From the NCBI RefSeq assembly GCF_015751785.1, contig NZ_JADOTY010000001.1, positions 6,696,001 through 6,760,000 on the forward strand: DNA of 64,000 bases, given 5' to 3'. The notes beneath the pieces were generated by a model. It was not told the DNA's origin. It did not search any database and was given only the letters and a program-made list of their open reading frames with translations. Source of the DNA: Micromonospora vinacea (lineage in GTDB: Bacteria > Actinomycetota > Actinomycetes > Mycobacteriales > Micromonosporaceae). The translations under genes were made by a program, and so were the position numbers. This document shows, piece by piece, positions 34,814 to 43,791 of the stretch (the stretch's first letter is position 1; the number at the start of each line of letters is the position of its first letter).

Positions 34814-35707
34814 TCAGGCGGCCTGCCGCGCGAGGCGTTGCGCCCGGGCGGACGGAAAGCGGTCGCCCGCCGAGTCGGTGAGGCGGTCGAGTACCACGGC
34901 GAGGATCACGACGGCGATCCCACCTTCGAAGCCGCTGCCCACCTCAACCTGGGACAACGCGAACATGATCACGTCGCCGAGGCCGCCGGCGCCCACCATG
35001 CCGGCGATCACCACCATGGACAGGGCCAGCATGATGACCTGATTGACACCGGTCATGATCGTGGGCAGTGCCAGTGGCAGCTTGGTCCGCAGCAGCACCA
35101 TCCACGGTGGCGCGCCGAAGGACTCAGCCGCCTGGACGATTTCCTTGTCGACCTGACGCAGACCCAGCTCGGTCAGGCGGACGCCGGGCGGCATGCTGAA
35201 GACCAGGGTGGCGAGCACGCCCGGCACGGTGCCGATGCCGAAGAAGAAGATCGCCGGAATGAGGTAGACGAACGCGGGCATGGTCTGCATCAGGTCCAGC
35301 ACCGGCCGGGCCACCGCGGAGGCCCGCTTGTTCTCGGCGACGAGCACACCCAGCGGGATAGCCATCAGCAACGCCAGGGTGCTGGCCACCAGCACCTGCG
35401 CGAGCGTGCTCATGGTCTCCTCCCAGTACGGCATTCCGGCCACCAGGCCGAGGCCGACCGCGGTACCGAGGGCGAACTTCCACCCGCGCAGCCACCAGCC
35501 GAGCCCGGCGAGCACCAGCACGACCACTACCGCCGGTACGCCGGTGAGCAGGTCGTTGAGCGGTCGCACCAACGCCTCGACCACGGCGGCGACACCGTCG
35601 AAGAACGGGCCGAGGGTGCCGGTGGCCCAGTCGACGGCCGACTCGGTCCAGGCGCCCAGCGGCAGCCGGGGCAGCCAACTGTCGAGCGGCGACTGCATCA
35701 GGCTCAT
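34814..35707 (-). CDS. Glycine betaine/proline ABC transporter permease
   Basis: 297 residues with about six transmembrane helices. The ProW/OpuAB family loop is EIVQAAESFGAPPWMVLLRT, with PLALPTIMTGVNQVIMLALS and MVGAGGLGDVI after it. It forms the membrane channel of the osmoprotectant importer. Its ATG overlaps the ATPase stop (ATGA). The C-terminus is basic and cytoplasmic. Confidence 0.92.
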   Translation of the reverse strand: MSLMQSPLDSWLPRLPLGAWTESAVDWATGTLGPFFDGVAAVVEALVRPLNDLLTGVPAVVVVLVLAGLGWWLRGWKFALGTAVGLGLVAGMPYWEETMSTLAQVLVASTLALLMAIPLGVLVAENKRASAVARPVLDLMQTMPAFVYLIPAIFFFGIGTVPGVLATLVFSMPPGVRLTELGLRQVDKEIVQAAESFGAPPWMVLLRTKLPLALPTIMTGVNQVIMLALSMVVIAGMVGAGGLGDVIMFALSQVEVGSGFEGGIAVVILAVVLDRLTDSAGDRFPSARAQRLARQAA

Positions 35708-36945
35708 GCGGGCTCTCCCTTCGTTCCGACCAGTTCCACCTGGTCCTGCGTCGGCTCGTCCGGGGTCGCGGCGGCCAGCGCACTGAGCAGGGTGATCCGG
35801 GGGATCACCCCGATCAGCCGGTCACGCTCGTCGAGAACGGCAACCGGGTGCTGACTTTCCGCGCAGTCGGCGAAGAGGTCGGCCACCGCGGTGTCCGCGG
35901 TGACCGTGCGGACCCGCTCGGTCGATACGTGACCGTCGAGGTGGGGGCGGCCCTCGCGGAGCGCCCGCAACACCTCGTCCTCGGTGACCGTGCCGAGGAA
36001 CTTCTTCATCGGACCGGTCACGTAGACCACCGAGGTCTGGCTTTCCCGCAACGCCTTGACGGCGACCCGGGGGCCGGCGTTGACGTCCAGCACCTGCTGG
36101 GGCTTCTCCATCACCGACGCGGCGGTGAGGATCCGGGTCCGGTCGACGTCGGCGACGAACTGCGCCACGTAGTCGTTGGCCGGGTCGGTCAGGATCTCCT
36201 CGGTGGTGCCGATCTGAACGATCCGACCGTCCCGCATCACCGCGATACGGTCGCCGAGCCGCATGGCCTCGTTCAGGTCGTGCGTGATGAAGATGATCGT
36301 CTTGCCGAGTTCGGCCTGAAGCTCCAGGAGCTGGTCCTGAATCTCCCGGCGGATCAGCGGGTCCAGCGCCGAGAACGCCTCGTCCATCAGCAGGATCTCG
36401 GTGCCGGCCGCGAGCGCGCGGGCCAACCCGACTCGCTGCCGCATGCCGCCGGAAAGGTCGTGGGGCAGGTTGTCCGCCCACTCCGTCAGGCCCACCATGC
36501 GCAGCGCGTCCATGGCTCGCTCACGTCGCTCGGCCTTGGGCAGCCCGGCAACCTCCAGCGCGTATCCGGCGTTCTCCAGCACCGTCCGATGCGGCATGAG
36601 CGCGAAGTGCTGGAACACCATGCTGATCTTCTCGCGACGCAGCTTGCGCAGCGCCGCCGGCTTGAGCGTGGTCAACTCGACCCCATCGACCCGCACGCTT
36701 CCGCTGGTGGGCTGCAGCAGGCCGTTGAGCATCCGGATCAGGGTCGACTTTCCGGAACCGGAGAGGCCCATGACGACGAAGATCTCGCCGGGGCGCACCT
36801 CGAAGTTCGCATCGATCACCGCGGCCGTGGCCGGCAGCCCGGCGAGCGCCTCGGCGCGGGGCTTGCCGTCCGCCAGGCGTCGTACCGCTTCGTCAGCCCT
36901 GCTGCCGAAAATCTTGTAGAGCGACTGCACTATGAGCGCGGACAC
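35704..36945 (-). CDS. Glycine betaine/proline ABC transporter ATP-binding protein with CBS domains
   Basis: 413 residues from GTG 36945, closely preceded by GAGGGGG; an upstream in-frame start at 37023 has no ribosome site. ABC motifs: Walker A GLSGSGKSTLI, signature LSGGMRQRVGLARAL, Walker B EILLMDEAFSALD. The segment before Walker A (KIFGSRADEAVRRLADG) is typical of ProV/OpuAA. About 130 C-terminal residues form two CBS domains, which in OpuA sense ionic strength and gate transport. First gene of the importer operon; its upstream gap contains the direct repeat at 37306-37322. Confidence 0.93.
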   Translation of the reverse strand: MSALIVQSLYKIFGSRADEAVRRLADGKPRAEALAGLPATAAVIDANFEVRPGEIFVVMGLSGSGKSTLIRMLNGLLQPTSGSVRVDGVELTTLKPAALRKLRREKISMVFQHFALMPHRTVLENAGYALEVAGLPKAERRERAMDALRMVGLTEWADNLPHDLSGGMRQRVGLARALAAGTEILLMDEAFSALDPLIRREIQDQLLELQAELGKTIIFITHDLNEAMRLGDRIAVMRDGRIVQIGTTEEILTDPANDYVAQFVADVDRTRILTAASVMEKPQQVLDVNAGPRVAVKALRESQTSVVYVTGPMKKFLGTVTEDEVLRALREGRPHLDGHVSTERVRTVTADTAVADLFADCAESQHPVAVLDERDRLIGVIPRITLLSALAAATPDEPTQDQVELVGTKGEPA

Positions 36946-37305
36946 GATCCCCCTCTCGACGGAAACCGGCTGGTGTATCGCATCACCGGCGCCATCTTCG
37001 CGTCTCGTCGTCGATATCAACATCGATCACATTCCACGGGTCACATAGGCCCGGCGGCGAAACCTACCGAGGCCATCGCCACAAATCCAGTCGGCTCCAC
37101 AGGGTTGTGGATATGCACACAAAAATTTGCGAGCACCGGTGCCGGACTGGTCGTCCGGCAGATGTTGCGCAACCCATCGCCCACAGCGGTCAGACCAGGC
37201 AGGATTGGCACAGCCTGCGCCGATCGTCCCGCTGGAACGCCTCCCACCAGTGGGTCGTCCGACCGGGGAGAGCAGTTCCAGAATTTGTTGGGGTTGATAG
37301 AGAAC

Positions 37306-37322
37306 TGTCATACAACTGTCAT
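37306..37322. promoter_or_regulatory. Direct-repeat box (TGTCAT-N5-TGTCAT) in the opuA/acyl-CoA oxidase gap
   Basis: TGTCATACAACTGTCAT has an 11-bp period and resembles the box before the response-regulator operon. It sits in the 547-bp divergent gap 36946-37492, in a locally AT-rich stretch with TTGATA at 37294-37299, 171 bp before the acyl-CoA oxidase start and 361 bp before the betaine ATPase start. The gap also holds TCCACA-GGGT-TGTGGA (37096-37111), a 6-bp inverted repeat of unknown use. No gene is seen in the gap. Confidence 0.5.
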
Positions 37323-37492
37323 ATTCCATATTCAGCCGACACCCCGAATCGTCGCGACAAACGATCAGGCAGGCGGGGGGTCAGGTGATCGATGCGCCCT
37401 CTCACCGCCGCCTCCCTTAGCGACTCACCGAGGCGTCGGTATTCTTGATTCGGCACTGCCGACACCATTGCCCGTCAGCTGAGGGGGGAACC

Positions 37493-39472
37493 ATGCTCGA
37501 CCACATCGACCTCGCTCGCCTGCGCGAAGTGCTCGACGGACCGTGGGCCACGGTGCGCAATGCCCACCGGGAGCACCTCGACGAGCGGTTCCTCCCGGTG
37601 TACGGCGAGACCGGTGACCAGGCACGGGAGCGGATCACCCGGTTGCTCACCGAGCTTCCCGTCGAGCTGGGTATGGCGTCGGCCTTCCCCACCGAGTACG
37701 GCGGCAGCTCCGACGTGGGCGGCTCGATCATCGCCAGCGAGATGCTGGCGCAGGTCGACCTGTCGCTGATGGTCAAGGCGGGCGTGCAGTGGGGCCTGTT
37801 CGGCGGTGCGGTCGCGGCCCTCGGCACCCGACGGCACCACGACGCCTATCTCCGGGACATCATCTCGGGGACGATCTTCGGCTGCTTCGCCATGACCGAG
37901 ACCGGGCACGGCTCCGATGTCCAGCAGCTGCGCACCACCTGCACGTACGACCCGCAGACGCAGACCTTCGACCTGCACACCCCGCACGAGGCGGCCCGCA
38001 AGGACTACATCGGCAACGCCGCCCGCGACGGACGGATGGCGGTCGTCTTCGCACAGTTGATCACAAACGGTCAGCGGCATGGCGTACACGCGTTGTTGGT
38101 GCCGATCCGCGACGCGCAGGGCCACCCGCTGCCCGGCGTGAGCATCGGCGACGCCGGGCCCAAGGCCGGCCTGCTCGGCGTGGACAACGGGCGGCTCAGC
38201 TTCGACCACGTGACGGTGCCGCGGGACATGCTGCTGGACCGCTACGGTCAGGTCGCGCCGGACGGGACATACTCCAGCCCGATCGAGAACGACTCCCGGC
38301 GCTTCTTCACCATGCTCGGCACCCTGGTCCGCGGCCGGGTGAGCGTGGGCGGCGCGGCGTCTGCGGCCACCAAGTCGGCGCTGACCATCGCGGTGCGCTA
38401 CGGCGACATCCGCCGGCAGTTCGGCACGCCCGACGCGGGTCGGGAGGTGCTGCTCAACGACTACCTGGCTCACCAGCGCAAGCTGCTGCCGGCCCTGGCC
38501 ACCACGTACGCGCTGCACTTCGCCCAAGCCGAGTTGGTGGCCGCTTTGAACGAGGTGCAGGGCGGCGACGGGCCGGTCGACGAACACCGGCAGCGCGAGC
38601 TGGAGTCCCGGGCAGCCGGGCTCAAGGCCGCGCAGACCTGGCATGCGACGCGCACCATCCAGATGTGCCGGGAGGCGTGCGGCGGCGCCGGCTACCTGGC
38701 CGAGAACCGGCTACCCAGCCTCAAGGCCGACACCGACGTCTTCACTACCTTCGAGGGCGACAACACGGTGCTGTTGCAACTGGTGGCGAAGGGGTTGCTC
38801 ACCGGCTACCGGGACGAGTTCGGTTCGCTGGACGGCTGGGGGCGCGCCTCCTTCGTCGCCGAGCAGGTCCGCGAGATGGTGCTCGAGCGAACCGCCGCAC
38901 GCTCGCTCATTGAGCGGCTGATCAGCGCCGTGCCCGGCCGTGACGACGAGGTCGCCGTCACCGACCGCGGTTGGCAGCTCAAGGTCTTCGAGGACCGCGA
39001 GAGGCATCTCCTCGACGGCGCGGTCCGCCGGCTGCGCAACGGTGCGGCCGCGAAGGCGAGTCACCCCTTCGACATCTTCAACGACGTGCAGGACCATGTC
39101 CTCGCCGTCGCCGCGGCGCACATCGACCGGATTACCCTGGAGGCGTTCGTCGCCGGGATCGAGGACACCGCCGACCCTGCGGTTCGAGCGCTGCTGTCCC
39201 GGGTCTGTGACCTGTACGCGCTCAGCGTCATCGAGACCAACAAGGGCTGGTTCCTGGAACACGGCCGACTCACGCCGGCCCGCTCCAAGGCGATCACCAG
39301 CGTCGTGAATGGCCTGCTCAAAGAGTTGCGCCCGCATCTGCGCACGCTCGTGGACGGTTTCGCCGTCCCGGACACGTGGTTGCACTGCGCAATCCTGCGA
39401 GAGGAACCCGGCCGGCAGGACGCCATGACCGCCCATGACGCTGCTGGCGATTGGCAGGTGGTACCAGCGTAG
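37493..39472 (+). CDS. Acyl-CoA dehydrogenase/oxidase family flavoenzyme
   Basis: 659 residues from ATG 37493 with GAGGGGGG before it. Length and layout match acyl-CoA oxidases (ACOX type) more than the 380-residue dehydrogenases: N-terminal helical domain, middle beta domain with CFAMTETGHGSDVQQLRTT, FAD-contact segment YGDIRRQFGT, then MCREACGGAGYLAENRLPSL and TTFEGDNTVLLQLVAKGLL, where the glutamate is the expected catalytic base. A helical C-terminal domain continues to 659. It probably carries out the first step of fatty acyl-CoA beta-oxidation with FAD. A direct-repeat box upstream suggests stress-linked control. Confidence 0.9.
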   Translation: MLDHIDLARLREVLDGPWATVRNAHREHLDERFLPVYGETGDQARERITRLLTELPVELGMASAFPTEYGGSSDVGGSIIASEMLAQVDLSLMVKAGVQWGLFGGAVAALGTRRHHDAYLRDIISGTIFGCFAMTETGHGSDVQQLRTTCTYDPQTQTFDLHTPHEAARKDYIGNAARDGRMAVVFAQLITNGQRHGVHALLVPIRDAQGHPLPGVSIGDAGPKAGLLGVDNGRLSFDHVTVPRDMLLDRYGQVAPDGTYSSPIENDSRRFFTMLGTLVRGRVSVGGAASAATKSALTIAVRYGDIRRQFGTPDAGREVLLNDYLAHQRKLLPALATTYALHFAQAELVAALNEVQGGDGPVDEHRQRELESRAAGLKAAQTWHATRTIQMCREACGGAGYLAENRLPSLKADTDVFTTFEGDNTVLLQLVAKGLLTGYRDEFGSLDGWGRASFVAEQVREMVLERTAARSLIERLISAVPGRDDEVAVTDRGWQLKVFEDRERHLLDGAVRRLRNGAAAKASHPFDIFNDVQDHVLAVAAAHIDRITLEAFVAGIEDTADPAVRALLSRVCDLYALSVIETNKGWFLEHGRLTPARSKAITSVVNGLLKELRPHLRTLVDGFAVPDTWLHCAILREEPGRQDAMTAHDAAGDWQVVPA

Positions 39473-39927
39473 GAGGTCCACCCGGCCGCAGAGGTCGACC
39501 CGGCGGAAACTGCCCCATCACCGCCGGAGGCCGGCCGCACCGATTCTCCGGTCGCCGCCGCGCCGAGTGGTGGCGGGTCGTCGATGCCCACCCGGCGGGC
39601 CACATCGTCGAGATGGCCCTTGCTGGCGTTGGCGTCCACGCCCTGCGCCGTCGGTCGCCCGCGGTCGCGCGAGGCCGGCGTGCCCTGTTCCGCCTGCGGG
39701 TCGGAGGGCCCCTTGTGTTCCTTGGGTTCCCAGTGGTCCCCGACCTTTTCATGGGTGTGCTTCAACGACGCGTACGCCGTGCGGTGCGCCCTTTCCCCGT
39801 CGCCGTAGCTGTCCTCGGCGGACTCCAGGGTCTCCTTGTACGTGCGAACCGCCTTGTCGTCAGACCTGGCGATGGTCGAGGGCACGTTCTCGCGCATCTG
39901 CACTGCCTGCTCATGCTTGTCCGGCAC
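39061..39927 (-). CDS. ChaB-family protein with long antisense C-terminal extension
   Basis: 288-codon frame from GTG 39927, preceded by GGGGAGGA. The first 75 residues match ChaB: MRENVPSTIARSDDKAVRTY, GDGERAHRTAYASLKHTHEK, VGDHWEPKEHKGPSDPQA. Actinomycete ChaB proteins usually end with a Rho-N/SAP-like helix pair; here the start of it (ASKGHLDDVARRVGID) is present but then diverges into low-complexity sequence. The frame runs 412 bp into the antisense of the acyl-CoA oxidase gene before a stop, so residues beyond about 120 may be a read-through tail after loss of the original end. Function of ChaB is uncertain (cation stress association). Confidence 0.62.
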   Translation of the reverse strand: MPDKHEQAVQMRENVPSTIARSDDKAVRTYKETLESAEDSYGDGERAHRTAYASLKHTHEKVGDHWEPKEHKGPSDPQAEQGTPASRDRGRPTAQGVDANASKGHLDDVARRVGIDDPPPLGAAATGESVRPASGGDGAVSAGSTSAAGWTSYAGTTCQSPAASWAVMASCRPGSSRRIAQCNHVSGTAKPSTSVRRCGRNSLSRPFTTLVIALERAGVSRPCSRNQPLLVSMTLSAYRSQTRDSSARTAGSAVSSIPATNASRVIRSMCAAATARTWSCTSLKMSKG

Positions 39928-40171
39928 GGCGTCCTCCCCTGGTATGACGAGCTACCTGCGCCAGCCCGATACGGCCCAGAAACACGGCGGCCACGGGTAC
40001 CCCAGGAGCGCCACGCAACACTGGCCGCGCCCGGTTTCCGCTGTCTCGTCGCTGATCCACCTCGCCGCACAGTCCTCGGGCGAAGGCTGGCACCACCCGC
40101 ACCCTGTCTGCGGACTCCACCACGTCGAGCAGCCGGCGGAGCACGTCGGTTAGCTGGTCGCGCAGGGTCAC
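39911..40171 (-). CDS. Hypothetical small protein upstream of chaB
   Basis: 86 codons from GTG 40171, overlapping the preceding small frame by GTGA and the chaB start by 17 bp. The first third has good codon bias (TLRDQLTDVLRRLLDVVESA, a likely helix); the rest is arginine-rich and less biased. No family recognised. It could be a real coupled small gene or a decayed one. Confidence 0.3.
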   Translation of the reverse strand: MTLRDQLTDVLRRLLDVVESADRVRVVPAFARGLCGEVDQRRDSGNRARPVLRGAPGVPVAAVFLGRIGLAQVARHTRGGRRAGQA

Positions 40172-40326
40172 GCAGGTGACTCGAGCAGATCCGAAGGGTC
40201 GTTGAGCCACATGTACCGGTCATACCCCGTCGAGCGCCGCGTCCGCACCCGGTGGACGGCACGTTCGTCGTCGTCCAGCAGCACGACGGACGAACCGTGA
40301 TTCAGTTCCCGACAACGTGTGGGCAC
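40168..40326 (-). CDS. Hypothetical small protein, acidic C-terminal segment
   Basis: 52 residues from GTG 40326, ending VLLDDDERAVHRVRTRRS, then YDRYMWLNDPSDLLESPA. Third codon positions are strongly G/C and the composition is protein-like, unlike random antisense. It is coupled by GTGA to the next frame. No ribosome site is evident, and the true start could lie further upstream, overlapping the DUF2254 gene start on the other strand. Possibly the tail of a truncated gene. Confidence 0.3.
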   Translation of the reverse strand: MPTRCRELNHGSSVVLLDDDERAVHRVRTRRSTGYDRYMWLNDPSDLLESPA

Positions 40327-40351
40327 GGACGCAGTGGGCACACCGCAAGGG

Positions 40352-41548
40352 ATGACGGGCACTCCGCACACGGTGAAATCCCGGCTGACGGCCCTGCGGA
40401 CCAGCTTCTGGCCCGTCCCAGCGGCGTGCGCGGCGGGAGCCATCCTGCTGGCGATCGGCCTGTCCGTGCTGGAGCTGCGGGTCGGTCTGCCCTTCGGCAA
40501 CGTCCTGCCCAGCGGTCTGGCCGGCGCCCGGTCCCTGTTGTCGTCGATCATCACCGCGATGATCTCGTTCACCGCGCTCGTCTTCTCGATCACGGTGGTC
40601 GCCCTGCAACTGGCCAGCAGCCAGTACTCGCCACGAGTGCTGCGCACCTTCCTGCAGGACCGGGTGACCCAGTTCGCCCTGGGCACCTTCCTGGCCACGG
40701 CACTGTTCGCCATGGTGGTGCTCGCCGCGCTGCCCGACCTGTCCAGCGCCCGACTGCCGGAGCTGTCCCTCGCCGTCGCGATGATCCTCGTGCTGGTCAG
40801 CAGTGGATTGTTCCTCTACTACCTGCACCACATCACGTCGATCATGCGGGTGTCGCACATCGTCGCCGCCATCGGCGCACAAACGCGCCGCAGCATCGAC
40901 GAGCACGTTCCCCGCACATCAGCGCAGGAGACAACGGTACGACTGCCACCGCCCGTCAGCGTGGTCACCGCGCCAGGACCCGGTCTGGTCGACGACATCG
41001 ACCTGGGCAGCCTCGCCCGACTCGCCCGAGCCCACGCCTGCGCCTTCTCGGTCTTGCCCACGCCGGGTGATTTCGTCGTCGCCGGGCAGCCGCTCGTGAC
41101 AGTGCACGCCACCGAGGCGGCGCCGCCACCACCTGTGCCCGAAGCACGGGTACGCGCCGCGGTGACCCTGGCGGTGGAACGACAGGCAGGTCAGGACGTG
41201 GGTTTCGGGTTTCGCCAGCTCGCCGACATCGCCGAACGGGCCCTCTCCCCCGGTCTCAACGACACCACGACCGCAATACGAGCCATCCAGGAGGCGCACG
41301 ACCTGCTGCGTCGTCTCGCCGCACGGCTCCAGCATCCATGGCTCGTACGCGACGACGACGGCACGCTCCGGGTCCATGCGACACCGCAGAGCTTCGACAG
41401 CTTCCTCGCGGTCGCGATCGACGACGTACGCCGGGCCGGCCGCGACCAACCCCGTGTCGCCCGGCTGCTGGACGCCGTGCTCGCAGATCTGCGAACCGTG
41501 GCGCTGCCGGAGCACCTGCCGGACATCCTCCGCCGCCTGAACCCGTGA
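40352..41548 (+). CDS. DUF2254 membrane protein
   Basis: 398 residues from ATG 40352 (MTGTPHTV); a GTG at 40319 is possible. Four N-terminal transmembrane helices with the family segment SSIITAMISFTALVFSITVV, then ALQLASSQYSPRVLRTFLQD. The soluble C-terminal half contains GFGFRQLADIAERALSPGLN, then DTTTAIRAIQEAHDLLRRLA, conserved in DUF2254. The function of the family is not known; a channel or transporter role has been suggested by its membrane layout only. Monocistronic as far as can be seen. Confidence 0.88.
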   Translation: MTGTPHTVKSRLTALRTSFWPVPAACAAGAILLAIGLSVLELRVGLPFGNVLPSGLAGARSLLSSIITAMISFTALVFSITVVALQLASSQYSPRVLRTFLQDRVTQFALGTFLATALFAMVVLAALPDLSSARLPELSLAVAMILVLVSSGLFLYYLHHITSIMRVSHIVAAIGAQTRRSIDEHVPRTSAQETTVRLPPPVSVVTAPGPGLVDDIDLGSLARLARAHACAFSVLPTPGDFVVAGQPLVTVHATEAAPPPPVPEARVRAAVTLAVERQAGQDVGFGFRQLADIAERALSPGLNDTTTAIRAIQEAHDLLRRLAARLQHPWLVRDDDGTLRVHATPQSFDSFLAVAIDDVRRAGRDQPRVARLLDAVLADLRTVALPEHLPDILRRLNP

Positions 41549-41752
41549 CCACTGCAATGGTGCCCGCGTCAATGCCGCGGGAAGGCCTCGGCGAAACCCG
41601 GCGTGCCGGCCGCTCAATCCCCCGGACGGTGTTGACCACGGGTGTACCAGTCGAGCAGGCATCGCGGTCACGCCGTGCACGAGGATGCTCAGGACCCGGG
41701 CTGATTCGGACCAAACCCCTGCTGAACACCTCGCCGTGGAAGTGGTCGAGAG

Positions 41753-41769
41753 TGTCATACGACCGTCAT
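41753..41769. promoter_or_regulatory. Direct-repeat box (TGTCAT-N5-CGTCAT) before a lipoprotein gene
   Basis: TGTCATACGACCGTCAT, 11-bp period, 74 bp before the lipoprotein ATG at 41843. It matches the box at 37306-37322 at 15 of 17 positions and is related to 27699-27715. The remaining 41549-41842 sequence shows no gene. Confidence 0.45.
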
Positions 41770-41842
41770 GGTTCTGCCGTCGTACCGCCACATCTCAGGG
41801 AACTTCCTTGATATGGAACGGGACAGGGAGGCGGAACCGCGT

Positions 41843-42277
41843 ATGAACAGGTGGCGTGACCGGATGCGGCCGGCATTGGCAGCTCTCGCACCGGTGGTCC
41901 TACTCGCCGTGGCCTGCACTCACCCGGATACGACTCCAGAACCCCGCCCTGATCCCGAAGCGGCGACCCAGGCAGGCACTGTCGCCCGGGCCGAGGTGGG
42001 CGATCGCCTCACCGTGACCGCCACCGTGGAGCAGGTCATCACCGAAAACGCGTTCGTCGTCCGCGACGCGGATCTAACCGACGGGACCCTGCTCGTGCTG
42101 TCGACAGGTCACTCCGCGCCGGCTCCGCCGCAGTTGGTCACCGTGGTGGGCACGGTGGTCCCGTTCTTGCACCGCGACCTATCCGGTCGCTACCACCTCG
42201 GGTCTGCGGGACCGTACCGGACCTTCGAAGGCGGCCGGGCACTTGCCGCACAGGAGGTGACGGTCTGGGACCGATAA
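41843..42277 (+). CDS. Small lipoprotein with OB-like beta domain
   Basis: 144 residues from ATG 41843, with GGGAGG 11 bases upstream; ATG 41813 would lengthen the leader. The signal ends in LLAVACT (C25). The mature domain is beta-rich: VGDRLTVTATVEQVITENAF, VVRDADLTDGTLLVLST, then LVTVVGTVVPF. This strand order resembles OB-fold domains of exported bacterial proteins. It is anchored outside the cytoplasmic membrane; ligand unknown. Confidence 0.7.
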   Translation: MNRWRDRMRPALAALAPVVLLAVACTHPDTTPEPRPDPEAATQAGTVARAEVGDRLTVTATVEQVITENAFVVRDADLTDGTLLVLSTGHSAPAPPQLVTVVGTVVPFLHRDLSGRYHLGSAGPYRTFEGGRALAAQEVTVWDR

Positions 42278-42483
42278 CCTCGGCTACAGAGGTGATTAGC
42301 GCGGACGTTATGGCAAATTCGTCGGCGGTATGGGTGGCTGCACCATGGTCGGCCCCACTACGGGATGCCAGTCTCGTCGTACCCTCGGCAGGCACGGAAG
42401 TGGTTCCGCCCCGCCTGCTGGCGCCGCACCTACCGACGGCCGGTGGCCTGGTTCGGGAGGCCACGTGACGGGTAGTCCGCCAC

Positions 42484-43683
42484 GTGGCCGCTTCCCGATC
42501 CGAATCCGGTGATCAGGCGCCGCTCGTCGCGGTGGGTAGCCGCATCCGGAGCTTGGCGGCCGGCACCCGACGGCAGGGAAGCCGAGCGGGTCGGCTACGT
42601 CGGCGCCAAATGGAAATCATCGGGCTGATCGCGGTGCAGGCCGGACTCGCGGCAGCGCTCGCCTGGTGGCTGGCACACGACCTGTTGGGAAACCCAAACC
42701 CCGTCTTCGCCCCGACAGCGGCGGTCGGCACCATCGCGGCGGCGATCGGCCAGCGGACACGGCGCACCCTCGAACTGCTGCTCGGAGTGGGGCTCGGCAT
42801 CGCCATCGGCGACGGACTGGTCCTCCTCATCGGCACCGGGGCATGGCAGACAGGCATCATCGTCACCCTCGCCATCGCCGTCGCCCTCGGCCTCGTGGGC
42901 CGAGGCGGCACCGTGGTCAGTCAGGTGGGCGGCACCGCGGTGCTGATCGCCACGCTCTCCTCCAGCCAACGGAATCTGGAACTACCCCGGGTCGTCGACG
43001 CGGTCACCGGCAGCGTGGTCGGCCTGGTCGTGGTGGCGTTGCTGCTGCCCCTGAACCCCATGCGCGTCCTCCACCGCGCAGCCGCGCCGGTCTTCGACGC
43101 CCTTGCCGCGTACCTGCGTGACATCGAGACCGCGATGCGCACCAGCGACCCGGACCGCGCGACACGCGCACTGAACGGACTACGCGCCATGGGACCGGAC
43201 CTGGAACGACTCCGCGAAGCCCTCAGCGGCGCCGAAGAGGTGGTGACTGTCGCACCGGCCCGGTGGCACTGGCGGCGCCACGTCGAACGCTACGACCGAG
43301 GTGTCAACTACCTGGTTCGAGTCATCGACGACAGCAGAGCGCTGGCCCGACGGTCAGCCACGATGATCCAGTATCAGGAAAAGCTGCCCCACCACCTTCC
43401 CGACGCCGTCGCCGCCCTGGCCGAGGCCATTCGCCAGTTGCACCGGGAGACACGAGCCGACAAACCCCACGACCGGACCCGACGCCACGCCCTGCGGGCC
43501 GCTGACGCGGCCGGCCGGGCCACAGCCACCGGTTTGCAGAACTTCGGTGTCACCACCGCCACGCAAGTCCGGGTGACCGCCAGCGACCTGCTCAGGGCAA
43601 CCGGCTGCTCGGCGGACGAGGCGAACCGGCAGGTCCGGCAGACCGCACGTCACGCGGAACAGGCGACATCCCCGGAAGGATGA
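42484..43683 (+). CDS. FUSC-family (aromatic acid exporter-like) membrane protein
   Basis: 399 residues from GTG 42484; the exact start is uncertain because no ribosome site stands out. About six transmembrane helices between residues 40 and 200 (IIGLIAVQAGLAAALAWWLA, PVFAPTAAVGTIAAAIG, LLLGVGLGIAIGDGLVLLIG), typical of FUSC/ArAE half-transporters. A long helical cytoplasmic tail follows. Family members export aromatic acids or fusaric acid, usually as part of larger assemblies. Confidence 0.82.
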   Translation: MAASRSESGDQAPLVAVGSRIRSLAAGTRRQGSRAGRLRRRQMEIIGLIAVQAGLAAALAWWLAHDLLGNPNPVFAPTAAVGTIAAAIGQRTRRTLELLLGVGLGIAIGDGLVLLIGTGAWQTGIIVTLAIAVALGLVGRGGTVVSQVGGTAVLIATLSSSQRNLELPRVVDAVTGSVVGLVVVALLLPLNPMRVLHRAAAPVFDALAAYLRDIETAMRTSDPDRATRALNGLRAMGPDLERLREALSGAEEVVTVAPARWHWRRHVERYDRGVNYLVRVIDDSRALARRSATMIQYQEKLPHHLPDAVAALAEAIRQLHRETRADKPHDRTRRHALRAADAAGRATATGLQNFGVTTATQVRVTASDLLRATGCSADEANRQVRQTARHAEQATSPEG

Positions 43684-43791
43684 TCATCGCCGAAGGCTCA
43701 GGCCAAACGCTGATGGTCACTCCCGCGTCGATTGCACCGTTCACGTTCGACGAAAGCGCAGCGGCGGACTGCGTGACGGGGGACTGCCGGC

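Noticed and set aside
37096..37111. TCCACA-GGGT-TGTGGA with DnaA-box-like halves
   Set aside because: Only one weak pair, one mismatch from the DnaA consensus, and no cluster of boxes or dnaA/dnaN genes; not an origin.
35848..37482. 544-codon plus-strand frame opposite the betaine ATPase gene
   Set aside because: The plus-strand frame is the mirror of the ABC ATPase, which has all Walker and signature motifs.
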